Position numbers and translations under genes: made by a program. The notes under the pieces were generated by a model. It was not told the origin of the DNA. It did not search any database and saw nothing but the letters and a program-made list of their open reading frames with translations. This document shows positions 1 through 12,315 of a stretch of 64,000 nucleotides of DNA, in pieces. Source of the DNA: Puccinellia tenuiflora (Eukaryota > Streptophyta > Magnoliopsida > Poales > Poaceae); assembly GCA_012064385.1 (NCBI GenBank), contig QRDG01001363.1, positions 64,704 through 128,703 on the forward strand, in the 5' to 3' direction. Positions within the stretch are counted from its first letter, which is position 1. Each line of letters starts with the position of its first letter.

Positions 1-1727
1 AGATGTTCGTATATGAAAATAGAATATTCTATATTTTATAATAAAAAAATGCGAAAAACACGGGAACGAGAATATAGAAAACCCATAGAAGAAGCTCGAA
101 AAAAATTCCTATGGCATACAATGAGAGCCTCGGACAAACCACTAATGGTCTAGTGTGTTGGGCAAAAAATGAGAGTGAAAGTTACAAATGAGAGGGTGGG
201 GATATGACACGGGGTATCCAATGCAAAAGTTACTAGAAAGGGAAAGAAGAGAATTACAAGTGAAAGAGTTTATAAAGCTTAAAATTGCCCTCTTTCTGTC
301 TAACTGAAATTGCAGTACTGTTGTTTCTTAAAAAAACAATATACTGCAAATTATGTATTGAATTTCAACTACGGCGATGCTTGCACCCCGCTCTGTGCAG
401 CGTCGGTGTTGCACGCTTCTAGAGTCTGGACGAACATGTTGGTGACATTTTTTCTGTTTCATTCAAAAGTAGGATAAAGCTGAATCGACATTTTTATCAC
501 TCTTTGGAAATTTTATACCGACGTTGATGATTATTAATAGATCGGTTTGCTTTTCACAAAACACACAGACACACATTAGGTCGACCACAAGTCCAGCAAA
601 CCGTGTGATGATTTAGTCGTGCAACTTTCACCAGATTTGCCTCTGCATTTTTTTTTTTTTGAAATCCTTGTCCAGACATCCAACTCAAATATGAATCAGC
701 TACCAGTGCAGATCGTCACCCGGAAAATCCCGCTCGGTCCTCGGTGGATCCGATGGAATATGCTTGGAGCGAGAGAACATGCGCAAGCAGCAAGCTAGCC
801 ACACGTTGCGCTCTCATCACCGATATGTATGGCCCTCTCACCCATCACCATTACCCTGATTAAGAGGCTGCTCTGCTCCAATCATTCAACCTCCAAATTG
901 AAAGTCCAGACGACCAGACCTAACGAAAACCCCCTGCTACTCCAACATCATCCACGAATTAAACGACGAGTGATCGAGCTTGAGATTCCCATTCCACGTG
1001 ATACATCAAACATCGCCACACACAGTACGCACCCTAGCTCTCCTGATAACGCCCGGCCTCACGGCGCCAAAACAGCCGCTGCCATGGCACGAGGTGGATG
1101 GATCGAGATGCGGAATCCATGGCCAGCGTGCGCGACGCGGCAGGATCAACGTGTGGCCCATGTGTACCGTGATCGATCATGAGGCTGCTAGCTGCTGCTG
1201 CTGCTCGATCGTTGCATGGATGAAGATGAAGATAAACATGCCGTACGGAGAGTCGTGGTCCGATCGGCCTACCGCTAGCTGCATTATTGGTCTGCGAAAT
1301 CATGCATGATATCCGATCGATAGTATTCCCCGTCACCCTCCAACGGCCCCGATGTCCGCGACACTTGTCAGGCTGGTCGATCGATCGTCTGCGAGCCCGG
1401 TTTTGTCCACATATTTTTGGGTGCGTGTACACGTAAGAGTTTGCGCGATAGCAGTGAGAGAGCGACGTCGCCATGTTTATTTTTGTCCGGGCTTGGATGT
1501 CCGCCGAGCGCTGTGGGAGATTCAGAGCGCACCAAGACGTCTAAATTCTGTCCGACACCCTCAATTGGTCTCTTTAGCAGGGCCGAACACTTGTTCGGCG
1601 TATTTCGTACTTTCCACATCGGATCCAGTAGAAAAGAAAGAAAAAATATCAACAATAAAACGGCTTCAATTTGTATTCAAATTTGGGGGTTATATTTTAC
1701 AAGATTTGGAAGAAAATTAAACCTAAC
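1..1727. other. Intergenic DNA, no gene recognised
   Basis: No reading frame here has recognisable protein similarity; open frames overlap on both strands and look like chance. A short GCT microsatellite lies near 1189-1206. The stretch about 1112-1195 is a diverged match to 24366-24445, reported as a finding. Nothing else is supported. Confidence 0.6.
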
Positions 1728-2680
1728 CTAGTCGAAGCTCGATTCGCTGGCATTGTCGTCCTCCCCGTCGTCAAGGATGACGAGGGTGGAGGTCGAGGAG
1801 GAGCCAGCATGGGAGTGGGAGGCGGTGGTCGGAGCCACACGGGTAGGGATGACAATGGGTACCCATTACCCGCGTACCCTGCGGGTAAAAACCCTATTAG
1901 GGTCAGGGTGTGAGATGGAAAATTACCCATGGGTATGTAAATGGAGGAAATCTCATACCCATCGGGTAGAGCTGGTACGCGTGTGAGATTGTATAACCCA
2001 TACCCGCATACCCATCTACCCGTCTGAGATATGACAAGTGGCACTTTATTTTAGTGCCTATGATAAAATTTCATCTATATTGTAGTATGTTTGTTAGTTT
2101 ATAATGTATGGCGATGTGTTGTTATTTAATACAATGTGTTTTTGTTGATCTTAATGATGTGTTGTTTATGGGCACGTGTTGTTGTTTACGATAATGCGCT
2201 TATGTTTATATTATTTTGATATTCATAAGTATGTACTGTTGTTTATAATGTGTTGTTGTTTACAAATTATGGTCGTATGCTGCTGTTTACGACTATTTTC
2301 TGCTCAATTTAGTGTGTAGCAAACACGGGTATTTTTACCCATGGGTAACCCTTTACCCTGTCGGGTGACGGGTATGGGAGAAAGTTGTACCCTTCACGGG
2401 TAAGGGTACGGGTAACGGGTAAACTTCAGATAGACGGGTAAGGGCATGTGGTGGCTCTACCCTTATCCATACGCTGCGGGTGACATCCCTACGCACGGGA
2501 GGTGGAGGTGTCGTCCCGACGCGTCGAGGATGCGCCGACAAAAGAGGTGGAGGCCGAGGCCATATGCGCCGAGCGCTCGATGATCTCCATGAAGCCAGGG
2601 AAGTCCTTCTTGATGTCGACGGCCGACGCCACCATGGCCCACCTCATGTCGAGAAAGGCGCCGTCGTGCACGTCGTCCCC
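1728..2680 (-). pseudogene. C-terminal remnant of an unknown gene, interrupted by a hAT element
   Basis: On the minus strand an open frame reads from about 2680 to the right edge of the hAT element at 2492. It includes the segments DMRWAMVASAVDIKKDFPGF and MASASTSFVGASS. If the hAT element and one copy of its 8-bp target duplication are removed mentally, the frame continues without a shift into 1843-1728. There it runs through a Ser/Thr-rich stretch and an acidic tail (LDDGEDDNASESSFD) to a TAG stop. A biased, hydrophilic acidic C-terminus in phase on both sides of an insertion suggests a once-coding exon. The upstream part of the gene was not recognised and the family is unknown to me. With the element present, translation would stop at a TAG just inside it. 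Confidence 0.5.
1844..2491. mobile_element. Non-autonomous hAT element (648 bp)
   Basis: The ends are inverted: the left end starts TAGGGATGACA and the right end, read inward, starts TAGGGATGTCA. An 8-bp target-site duplication flanks it (cacacggg at 1836-1843, cgcacggg at 2492-2499, one mismatch), which is diagnostic of the hAT superfamily. Both subterminal regions are dense in GGGTA/TACCC motifs, the kind of repeats hAT transposases bind. The middle is AT-rich (TGTTGTT repeats) with no transposase, so it needs an enzyme in trans. It landed in the gene remnant described separately. Confidence 0.85.
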
Positions 2681-3006
2681 GCAGCGGCGACAACAGGAGG
2701 CAGCCCAGCGGCAGCACCGAGGGCTTCACATCCTGAGAACGACAGAGGTGGAACGGAGGATGAGATGGATTGAGTTGGGCCGCCCCGACCTCTCTTATAC
2801 ACCGTCGAGGGGCGAATGGACCGATGGGCGGTATCGTGTATCGGATGGCGCGCCCATCGGTCCTGTCGCCTGCTGCCTGCGTCGCTTCGGGTAGTTGCGC
2901 CATTTATGCAGGCGGCGGTTCAAGCGGTTGCGCCATTTACACGTGTGTACCGGCCTTTTTGCACGGTGCTATTAAGGAGGGGGTGAAACTGCCGTTTTGT
3001 GTCGAC
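2681..3006. other. Intergenic, GC-rich, no supported gene
   Basis: The stretch is GC-rich and open in several frames at once, which is expected from composition. It may hold the upstream part of the gene remnant at 1728-2680, but no family-level similarity was seen. It ends at the target duplication of the poly(A) retrosequence (ggaaccgagat, 3007-3017). Confidence 0.4.
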
Positions 3007-3743
3007 GGAACCGAGATAATTTTTTTTTTGCATGGTAATACGTGTCTCATTTATCAATAATGATCAAGTTACAAGGCATGCACACACCGACCTTACGAAA
3101 CTGAAAAGATAGGATAAACCTATACAGAAAACTAACGTCTATCCACCTCCTTCGACACCACCGAAATGACCACCAAAGGGACGGAAGACAGATCACCTCT
3201 TCACCCGAGCTCGACGCGGCTCCATCGCTGATCTGCAGCTTTACGGACCTCCAAACTAGTTTGCCAGAAGCAAAACCATTGTCGTTGAAAGAATCAGACC
3301 GGGGCAACATGTCTCCGGACACGTCATAGAACTCCAAAAGTGACACCCCCGCACGACTACGCCGTCGAAGGAGGAAACCAGAACTGTCAGCCTCCAACCA
3401 CAAACCCAGCACAGGATACACCATCTTCCAGCTGTCAACTGCGCAACTGTCTACGCATACTCCTGGTCGAGACATCCTCCCTGCTCCACTATGACGTCGG
3501 AGACAACGCCGTAGCAACGGGAACAAAGCAGAAGGAGAGAGACACCTGATGGGGCCACCGCCTCGCCGACACTATCGATGAACTCTAAAGCCGCCGATCT
3601 GAGAGATCGGCAAACACACGATGTCAGCAAATCCGAGACGCCGTCATGAAAGACATTGTTGATGTGGGAGTAGAGCTGAGACATATTTATTCGTCCGGGC
3701 ATCGCTCCCACGCAAAGACGCACCACGAACTGCAATACCAAAC

Positions 3744-5330
3744 TGATACGTCTCCGACGTATCTATAATTTCTTATGATCCATGCTTGTTTTCATACCAT
3801 TTGCTACATGTTTTGTTTACATCTTATAGCATTTTTATGCATTTTTGGAACTAACATATTAACAAGATGCCCCAGTGCCAATTCCTGTTTTCTGCTGTTT
3901 TTCCGTTTCAGAAAAGTACTTAAGGAAATATTCTCGGAATCGGACGGGACAAAAACCCAGGATCTTATAATTTCGTCACGCACACGGAGTCCAAAGGGGA
4001 GCCGAAGACGCACCAGAGGGCGACCACACCCTAGGGTGGCGCGGCCCACCTGTCTGCCGCGCCACCAGGTGGTGTGGCCCCCTCGGGCCTCCATCGACGC
4101 CGCCCTTTCGCCTATATAATCCCCCCGACGAGAAAACCCTAAGTACCCGATCAAAATTTCAGAAAAACATCCGTCGCCGCCGCCGTCGTCAACCCTAGTT
4201 CGGGAGGGTTCTGAAGCTCTCCCCGGCACCTTGCCGGAGAGGGGAATCATCGCCGGAGGGCTCTACACCACCATGCCCGCCTCCGGACAGATGTGTGAGT
4301 AGTTCATCCTTGGACTACGGGTCCATGCAGTAGCTAGATGGTAGTCTTCTCTTCTTGTGCTATCATGTTTAGATCTTGTGAGCTGCCTATCATGATCAAG
4401 ATCATCTTATTGTAATGCTACATGTTGTGTTTGCTGGGATCCGATGAATAGAGAAGTACCTTGTGATGTTGATTATTGATATTATCATGTCTATGTTATT
4501 TGTGATCTTGCATGCTTTCCGGTACTTGTAATTGCCTTGATCAAGTAGTTGCTTGAATCTCCAAGAGGGAGTATTTATGCTAGATAGTGGGTTCGGTCCC
4601 TGTGTGCCTTGGCTTGAGTGACAGAAACATATAAGGACGGGGGAGTGCCGTTGCTACTAGGGAGTAAACTTTATGCACAGTTCTTCATGCAATTGTCTGT
4701 TGCTTGCAACTTAATACTGGAGAGATTTTACGGTATGTTATCTCAAAGGTGGACTATTTAGGCATAGGTGTATGCTTGGAACAGCTATCTATGTATTTTG
4801 TCGTAATGCCCAAAGCATCTCATATAGACATCATCATCCTCTGTATTATGCAATGTTCATGCATTGTCATGCATTCTCTATTCTGTCAATTGCCCAGCTG
4901 TAATTCGTTACCCAGCATGTGTAGTATTTTATTTATGGAGAAGACATCACTAGCGAACTGTGGACCCCGGTCTATTCTTTTACATCTGCAATTAAATCAA
5001 CTGCTCTACTGCTTTCATTTACTGCAAACAAGCTTCCTTCCACACATACATTTAATCCTTTGTATTCAGCAAGGCCGGTGAGATTGACAACCTCACTGCT
5101 TCGTTGGGGCAAAGTAGTTTGATTGTGTACTGCAGGTTCCACTGTCTCCCCTGCAACAGCTCTTTTTCTGGCGCCATTGCAGTTGTGGACAACCTTCTGA
5201 AGCATTTCTCACTCCTACTGGTTCGATAACCTTGGTTTCTAACTGAGGGAAAACTTGCTGCTGTGCTCCTCAAACCTTCCTCTTGGGGTGCCCAACGAAG
5301 CGTGATTGATTAACACCTCTCGCGCTATCA
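3744..5330 (+). repeat. 5' LTR of the Athila-type element at 3744-12315
   Basis: The 1587-bp LTR begins TGATACGTC and ends GCGCTATCA. It contains a GC-rich stretch, a TATA box at 4113-4118 and a putative transcribed leader downstream of it. The 3' copy at 10729-12315 has the same length and about six differences. Confidence 0.95.
4113..4118 (+). promoter_or_regulatory. LTR TATA box
   Basis: TATATA within cctatataat lies in the 5' LTR about 370 bp from its start, just after a GC-rich block. This is the expected place for the retrotransposon promoter. The identical box in the 3' LTR is at 11098-11103. Confidence 0.6.
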
Positions 5331-5341
5331 AGCTCTTTTTC

Positions 5342-5358
5342 TGGCGCCGTTGCCGGGG
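5342..5358 (+). other. Primer binding site, tRNA-Asp type
   Basis: tggcgccgttgccgggg lies 11 bases after the LTR end and is complementary to the 3' end of plant tRNA-Asp including CCA. The same 17-mer is the PBS of the second Athila-type element at 56242-56258. The leader also carries partial repeats of the motif near 5151 and 5427. Confidence 0.9.
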
Positions 5359-5664
5359 AGTTAAGAGTGCTCAGTAAGAAGCTTCTCGAAGTATCAAACT
5401 TCTCACTCCCCCGTCAACAGCTTTTTCTGGCGCCGTTGTCGGGGAGTAGAGAAGCTTCTGCAAGGGGAGTCTCTCAGTTCCAATCTCTTTACTTTGTTTT
5501 AGTCTTGCTTATTATTATTGCTTTGTCTTGTTTTGCTTTCTTATATAAAAAAACAAAAAAAATTAGTGTAGAATTTATCTTGTTGCTTTCCTATATCAAA
5601 AACCCCAAAAAATTAGTTACTTGTTTAATCTTGTTCAATTCGGTTTGCCTTGTTTTCCTCAAAA

Positions 5665-7789
5665 ATGAGTACTGCTGAAAACACTAAGTTGTGTGACTTC
5701 ACTAGTACTAATAATGATGATTTCATATGTACTCCTATTGCTCCACCTGCTGCTAAGACAGATTTTTATGAGATCAAACCTGCTTTGTTAAATCTTGTTA
5801 TGAGAGAGCAATTTTCTGGTGCTAGTACTGATGATGCTGCTGCTCACCTTAATAATTTTGTTGAACTTTGTGAGATGCAAAAGTATAAGGATATGGATGG
5901 AGATATTATAAAACTAAAATTGTTTCCTTTCTCTTTGAGAGGGAGAGCTAAAGAATGGTTGTTATCTTTGCCTAGAAATAGTATTGATTCATGGACTAAA
6001 TGCAAAAATACTTTCATTGGAAAATATTATCCTCCTGCTAAAAATTATATCTTTGAGAAGTAGCATCATGAACTTTAAACAAATGGATAATGAACATGTT
6101 GCTCAAGCTTGGGAAAGAATGAAATCTTTGATAAAGAATTGTCCCACCCATGGACTGACTGCTTGGATGATCATCCAAACCTTTTATGCAGGATTGAATT
6201 TTTCTTCAAGAAACCTATTGGATTCAGCTGCTGGAGGAACCTTTATGTCCATCACTTTGGGTGCAGCAACAAAGCTTCTTGATGATATGATGGTAAACTA
6301 CTCTGAATGGCACACTGAAAGGGCTCCACAAGGTAAGAAGGTAAATTCTGTTGAAGAAACCTCTTTCTTGAGTGAAAAGATTGATGTGATTATGTCTATG
6401 CTAGTTAATGGTAAATGTTTTGTTGATCCAAATAATGTTCCCTTAGCTTCTTTGGTTGCCCAAGAAGAGCATGTTGGTGTGAACTTCATTAAAAATAACA
6501 ATTTCAACAACAATGCCTATAGGAACAATTTTGGTAACAACAATTATAAGCCATATCCTCCTAATAACAATTATGGTTATGGTAACTCTTATGGTAATTC
6601 TTATGGGAAGCCTAGATTGCCTAGTGAGGAAAGATTGTTAGAAGTTGAAAGGACCACTAAAGACTATATGCAAGCACAATATGAACAAAACCAATTGTTT
6701 ACTAAAACTATGAATGAACAATCTGCTTTGCTAAAAAACATAGGTCATCAACTTGAGAATTTAAACAAGGAAATTTTTGGTTTGCAAACTAAAATTTCAA
6801 ATGCTGAAGACCGTATTTCATCCATGTCTGAATCACAAGCTTCTTTAATCAATAAAATGGCGGCTAAACCTGAAGTTATTGAACATAACATTTTTGCTAC
6901 GGCCAATGCCATCCAAGTTAGAATTGATGACAATGTTAGAATGTTGGCTGAACTACATGCTAGGTGGGAAAGAGAAAGAGAAGCCACTAAAAAGAACAAT
7001 ATGGTTAAAGTTTACACCATCACCACCACTAGTAATGTTCAGGTTTCACATGATAACAAGTCTATTAATGATAATGGTAAAGTTAACAATGTTGGCAATA
7101 TTTCCACTTCTCATGAAAAACGCTTAAAACTACCAAAAGATACCAAAACTGCTAGTGATAAAGGAGCTGAAATTTTTCGAACTATGGGAGATCCTTCTTC
7201 CATTACTTTTGATGATAATGATTTTGATTTTGATAATTGTAATATCTCTGAAGTCATAATGTTGTTGCAAAAGCTAGCTAAGATTCCTAATGCTAGTGGT
7301 ATAAGAATGGCTTTTACAAAACATATTACCAATGCTCTCATGAAAATTAGGGAAGAAAAGTTAAAACTTGAAGCTTCTATCCCTAAGAAATTAGAAGATG
7401 GTTGGGAACCCATCATTAAAATGAAAGTAAATGATTTTGATTGTAATGCTTTATGTGATCTTGGAGCAAGTGTTTCTATTATGCATAAGAAATTCTATGA
7501 TATGCTTAACTTGCCACCATTGGAGAGCTGTTGTTTGAACATTCATCTTGCTGATAATTCTACAAAAACACCTTTGGGAAGGCTTGATGATATTCATGTT
7601 ATGGTTAATAATAACCTTGTTCCCATTGATTTTATTGTCTTGGATATTGAGTGCAAAGCTTCTTGTCCTATTATTTTGGAAAAACCTTTTCTTCGAACTA
7701 TTGGTGCTGTTATTGATATGAAAGAGGGCAACATTAGATATCAATTCCCTCTTAAGAAAGGTATGGAAGAGAATGAAGTCACCTTTTGA
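5665..7789 (+). pseudogene. Athila-type Gag-protease polyprotein, frameshifted
   Basis: The first frame starts at the ATG at 5665 and carries the Gag capsid-like core (FPFSLRGRAKEWLLSLP). It ends early at a TAG at 6061-6063. The second frame is open up to 7789 and continues the same domain from about 6050. The change of frame falls in the A-run at 6040-6044, so a single extra A explains it. Downstream come an Asn/Tyr-rich linker near 6500-6600, a coiled-coil-like stretch near 6640-6990, and a retroviral-type aspartic protease near 7430-7770. The protease has the motif LCDLGASVSIM, where the usual DTG/DSG is DLG as in Athila elements. No zinc knuckle was seen. The stop is followed by non-coding DNA, not by pol. 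The lesion makes this copy unable to give full-length Gag without frameshifting; a sequencing error in the homopolymer is the alternative. Confidence 0.85.
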
Positions 7790-10711
7790 CTCTATTGTTA
7801 GATCAAATTATCGTTTTGATGCTTCTTCTCTTGGAAATACTTGATGTTCACTTTCTGTGCCTAGCTGAAAGGCGTTAAAGAAAAGCGCTTATGGGAGACA
7901 ACCCATCATTTTATTTTCAGTATATTTTCTTTTATTTGAGTCAAGAAGATTGTTTACTTCTGTAGCAACTTCTTTGTATCTTTATTTTCTTGCAATGTTG
8001 TGCCAAGTAAGGTCTCTAGTAGAAAGTTTTTGCTATATTTGGATTTCTGCACAGGAAACAGATTTCTGTCTGTCACCGTTAAATTCGTCATTTATTTCAG
8101 AAGCGACGAAATGCTTTGAGATTTTGTGTGCTGAATCTTCATATATGTATGAAACTTTTTCTAGTTCAGTGATTTTCGATTTGAGCAACTCTAGTGCCTC
8201 GAAAAAATTCGTCTTTACAGACTGTTCAGATTTTGACAGATTCTGCCTTTTATTGTGCATTGCTTCTTTTGCAATGTTTATTTGGATCTTTTTGATTCTT
8301 TGAGCATCAGTGGCTGTAGCTAATGTTATAATGCATTAAGGTGTGCTTGTGTCACAGTAGAACTTGTGAATTTTTGGTTTATGCACTAACCCTCTAATGA
8401 GAATTACTTTGAGTTTGATGTGGTGGTTTTCAAGTAAGCAAAAGGGACGATATGATGAGATCAAGAAGAGTGAAAAGCCTAAGCTTGGGGATGCCCCGGT
8501 GGGTCATCCCCAGCAAATTCAAGAAGACTCAAGCATCTAAGCTTTGGGATGCCCAAGGCATCCCCTTCTTCATCGACAAAACTATCAGGTTATCTCTAGT
8601 GATACTATATTTTTATTCCACTACATCTTATGTATTTTGCTTGGAGCGTCTGTTTTTATTTTGAGTGTGTGTTTTAGTTTGCTTAATAAGTTGGATCCTA
8701 GCATTCTTGTGTGGAAGAGAGACACGCTCCGCTTTTTCATATGAATACTCTTGTGCTTCGCTTATATTTGTTGAGTATTCTTAGCTACAGTCTGTTTTTT
8801 AGTAAGCTCTCGCTTTTAGCATGTTATCTTGTTTAGAGCTGCTAGTTTTTTGTATTAAGCTCTCTTGTGTTTCACTCTTATTTGTTAGAGAGTTGTTTTA
8901 GTTGCTTGGTTGATGTGTTAGATTGGAAAATGCTATGCTTGTGATAGTGGTATGAAATAGAGAAAAGCTGCATAGTCTTGTAGACCATTGTGTAGATAAC
9001 TTGCTCCTCTTCAATTGTTTTGAGGTATTAAAATAACTAATGGTTAAAATATGTTGGTTAATATTGTTAAGAGCTGATTAGTGAAGATGTGTTAGTAGAG
9101 CGTGGAGCCGTACTTTTCTGAACTAAAAACAACTTAAGTCAATAGTGTTTTAGTGTCGTGATTTCCTCTTAGTTGAAAAGAAGTTTCTAATGGTATAGTT
9201 ACTGCAACGGTCGGGGAAGCCAACGGGGCACTTGTGTCGCCGCCACGATCCCTCTCGGGGTGTCTCTAACCATTTGTAAAACTTTGATACTGTTAGTTGT
9301 TTGCAATATACGACATGCTATGTGAGTTTTTGGTTTTTGGCACTTCCACCTACATATTTTGCTAGACTCTTCGGTACTTTGCATTGCCCTTTTTCACATT
9401 GAGATTGGTGCATACTTCGCAAGTACATCCAACCCCGTGGGAGATCTTCATCTTGTTCTCCTACACATAAGCCAACCATCTTCCTCAAAACAGCCACCAT
9501 ATCTACCTATCACAGCATTTTCATAGCTGTTCCGAGATACATTGCCATGCAACATCCATCATTTACATTACATGACTTTATGTCATTTTTACTTCATTAC
9601 CATATAGTATTGCTTGACCATTTGAGTTAGTGTGATGCGTGGTTTTCCACATGTGCTACATCTTTTCCACACTACGCTCGGTCTTGCATATCCACCATAC
9701 ACCATGTATTAGTCATTGAGTTTTGAGTACACCAAAAAGTGTGATGATTATCTTGTAAAATAGAGTGTTGCCTCTACCTGTGAGCATATTGAAAAGAGTC
9801 CAAAGTGGCCAATCAAAAGAGTGCAAAAGAGACCAATGAGAGAAAAATATAAAAGAGCCACAAAGGCCTCAAAAAGCAAAACGCAAAAAAGAGAAAAAGA
9901 AAAAAAAAGAATATAAAATGAGAGAGGGGGCAACACTACTATCCTTTTATTCCACACTTGTACTAGTAGCACCTACATCATTGTAGTGAGTTTTCATGCT
10001 TCATTAGTATAACTATGTGGGGACCAAACGTTATAGAACTTGGCTTGTATATTCCAACAATGAGCCTCCTCAAGTGAGCTCTAGGTCTTCATGAGCAAGC
10101 AAGTTGGCTGCACCCCCACTAGTTCCATTGGAGAGCTTCCATTCATATAGCTCTATGTGCATCCGTTGCATGGCAATCACTACTCCTCATTCAGTGTCTA
10201 CTACGGGACTTCCTCTTGTCTTGTGGTTACCTCTTCCACTGTTTGAGCCTTTCTTTTTGGCATTCCAAACCCCATTATTATTCTCTTTGCCATAACCTCA
10301 TGCTGCCAAGCCTTCTTCTTGCTTGTATTAGTTGAGTGGACTACATAACAGTTGATAAGTTAAGTGGATAGATTAAGGACACTTGACTTGAGCTTGGCTA
10401 TTTCTATTATTAACTGAATTTGATGCTTTGAAGATTGATTGACATTTTGCATTGGAGACACAATTTACTATTCTTCTTTCTAAACCTTATGTATGGTTCC
10501 TAGTCTCCAACACACTGATTCATGAAAATTTCTAGCTTCTTTTAGCTAGCATTTGTTAATCATTGTTTGCTTAATGTCAACTATAGACAATTGTTTTGGA
10601 TCACCTTATTCAGATCATGTGTTTTGCATTACTATGTTGATCTAGATTGTGAGTTTGCATGTCTCCTAAGAAATTATTTGTTATCGTTCTGCCTACTCGA
10701 GGACGAGTAGA
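7790..10711 (+). other. Non-coding 3' internal region of the Athila-type element
   Basis: These 2.9 kb lie between the protease stop and the polypurine tract and have no long coding frame or pol domain. Two segments, 7858-7904 and 8179-8253, are conserved in the second Athila-type element (57767-57812 and 57347-57420). Copies of the polypurine-like motif AAGCTTGGGGATG occur near 8481 and, imperfectly, near 8539. A purine-rich A/G tract lies near 9820-9930. See the findings. Confidence 0.7.
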
Positions 10712-10728
10712 ACTAAGCTTGGGGATGC
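10712..10728 (+). other. Polypurine tract of the Athila-type element
   Basis: The sequence actaagcttggggatgc lies directly against the 3' LTR start at 10729. A preceding ctcgaggacgag (10697-10708) is also found before the 3' LTR of the second Athila-type element (60080-60091). It would prime plus-strand DNA synthesis. Confidence 0.75.
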
Positions 10729-12315
10729 TGATACGTCTACGATGTATCTATAATTTCTTATGATCCATGCTTGTTTTCATACCATTTGCTACATGTTTTG
10801 TTTATATCTTATAGCATTTTTATGCATTTTTGGAACTAACATATTAACAAGATGCCCCAGTGCCAATTCCTGTTTTCTGCTGTTTTTCCGTTTCAGAAAA
10901 GTACTTAAGGAAATATTCTCGGAATCGGACGGGACAAAAACCCAGGATCTTATAATTTCGTCACGCACACGGAGTCCAAAGGGGAGCCGAAGACGCACCA
11001 GAGGGCGACCACACCCTAGGGTGGCGCGGCCCACCTGTCTGCCGCGCCACCAGGTGGTGTGGCCCCCTCGGGCCTCCATCGACGCCGCCCTTTCGCCTAT
11101 ATAATCCCCCCGACGAGAAAACCCTAAGTACCCGATCAAAATTCCAGAAAAACATCCGTCGCCGCCGCCGTCGTCAACCCTAGTTCGGGAGGGTTCTGAA
11201 GCTCTCCCCGGCACCTTGCCGGAGAGGGGAATCATCGCCGGAGGGCTCTACACCACCATGCCCGCCTCCGGACAGATGTGTGAGTAGTTCATCCTTGGAC
11301 TACGGGTCCATGCAGTAGCTAGATGGTAGTCTTCTCTTCTTGTGCTATCATGTTTAGATCTTGTGAGCTGCCTATCATGATCAAGATCATCTTATTGTAA
11401 TGCTACATGTTGTGTTTGCTGGGATCCGATGAATAGAGAAGTACCTTGTGATGTTGATTATTGATATTATCATGTCTATGTTATTTGTGATCTTGCATGC
11501 TTTCCGGTACTTGTAATTGCCTTGATCAAGTAGTTGCTTGAATCTCCAAGAGGGAGTATTTATGCTAGATAGTGGGTTCGGTCCCTGTGTGCCTTGGCTT
11601 GAGTGACAGAAACATATAAGGACGGGGGAGTGCCGTTGCTACTAGGGAGTAAACTTTATGCACAGTTCTTCATGCAATTGTCTGTTGCTTGCAACTTAAT
11701 ACTGGAGAGATTTTACGGTATGTTATCTCAAAGGTGGACTATTTAGGCATAGGTGTATGCTTGGAACAGCTATCTATGTATTTTGTCGTAATGACCAAAG
11801 CATCTCATATAGACATCATCATCCTCTGTATTATGCAATGTTCATGCATTGTCATGCATTCTCTATTCTGTCAATTGCCCAGCTGTAATTCGTTACCCAG
11901 CATGTGTAGTATTTTATTTATGGAGAAGACATCACTAGCGAACTGTGGACCCCGGTCTATTCTTTTACATCTGCAATTAAATCAACTGCTCTACTGCTTT
12001 CATTTACTGCAAACAAGCTTCCTTCCACACATACATTTAATCCTTTGTATTCAGCAAGGCCGGTGAGATTGACAACCTCACTGCTTCGTTGGGGCAAAGT
12101 AGTTTGATTGTGTACTGCAGGTTCCACTGTCTCCCCTGCAACAGCTCTTTTTCTGGCGCCATTGCAGTTGTGGACAACCTTCTGAAGCATTTCTCACTCC
12201 TACTGGTTCGATAACCTTGGTTTCTAACTGAGGGAAAACTTGCTGCTGTGCTCCTCAAACCTTCCTCTTGGGGTGCCCAACGAAGCATGATTGATTAACA
12301 CCTCTCGCGCTATCA
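10729..12315 (+). repeat. 3' LTR of the Athila-type element at 3744-12315
   Basis: This LTR is 1587 bp, the same length as the 5' LTR, with about six substitutions seen by eye. Examples are two near its start (cgtctacgatg versus cgtctccgacg) and one in atgaccaaag. It is followed by the target duplication caaac (12316-12320). Confidence 0.95.

Larger units (their letters stand above)
3744..12315 (+). mobile_element. Non-autonomous Athila-type (Gypsy) LTR retrotransposon, gag-protease only
   Basis: Two 1587-bp LTRs (TGATACG...TATCA) flank the element and a 5-bp duplication caaac lies at 3739-3743 and 12316-12320. The primer binding site matches the 3' end of plant tRNA-Asp, the usual primer of the Athila lineage. 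The internal region holds one gag plus aspartic-protease frame and then almost 3 kb of non-coding DNA. No reverse transcriptase, RNase H or integrase is visible, so it depends on a partner element. By eye the LTRs differ at about six sites. At the usual grass rate of 1.3e-8 per site per year that suggests an insertion roughly 0.15 million years old, an inference only. It sits inside the poly(A) retrosequence. Confidence 0.92.

Noticed and set aside
829..1720. Overlapping frames on both strands
   Set aside because: No similarity or coding bias; frames overlap each other on opposite strands.
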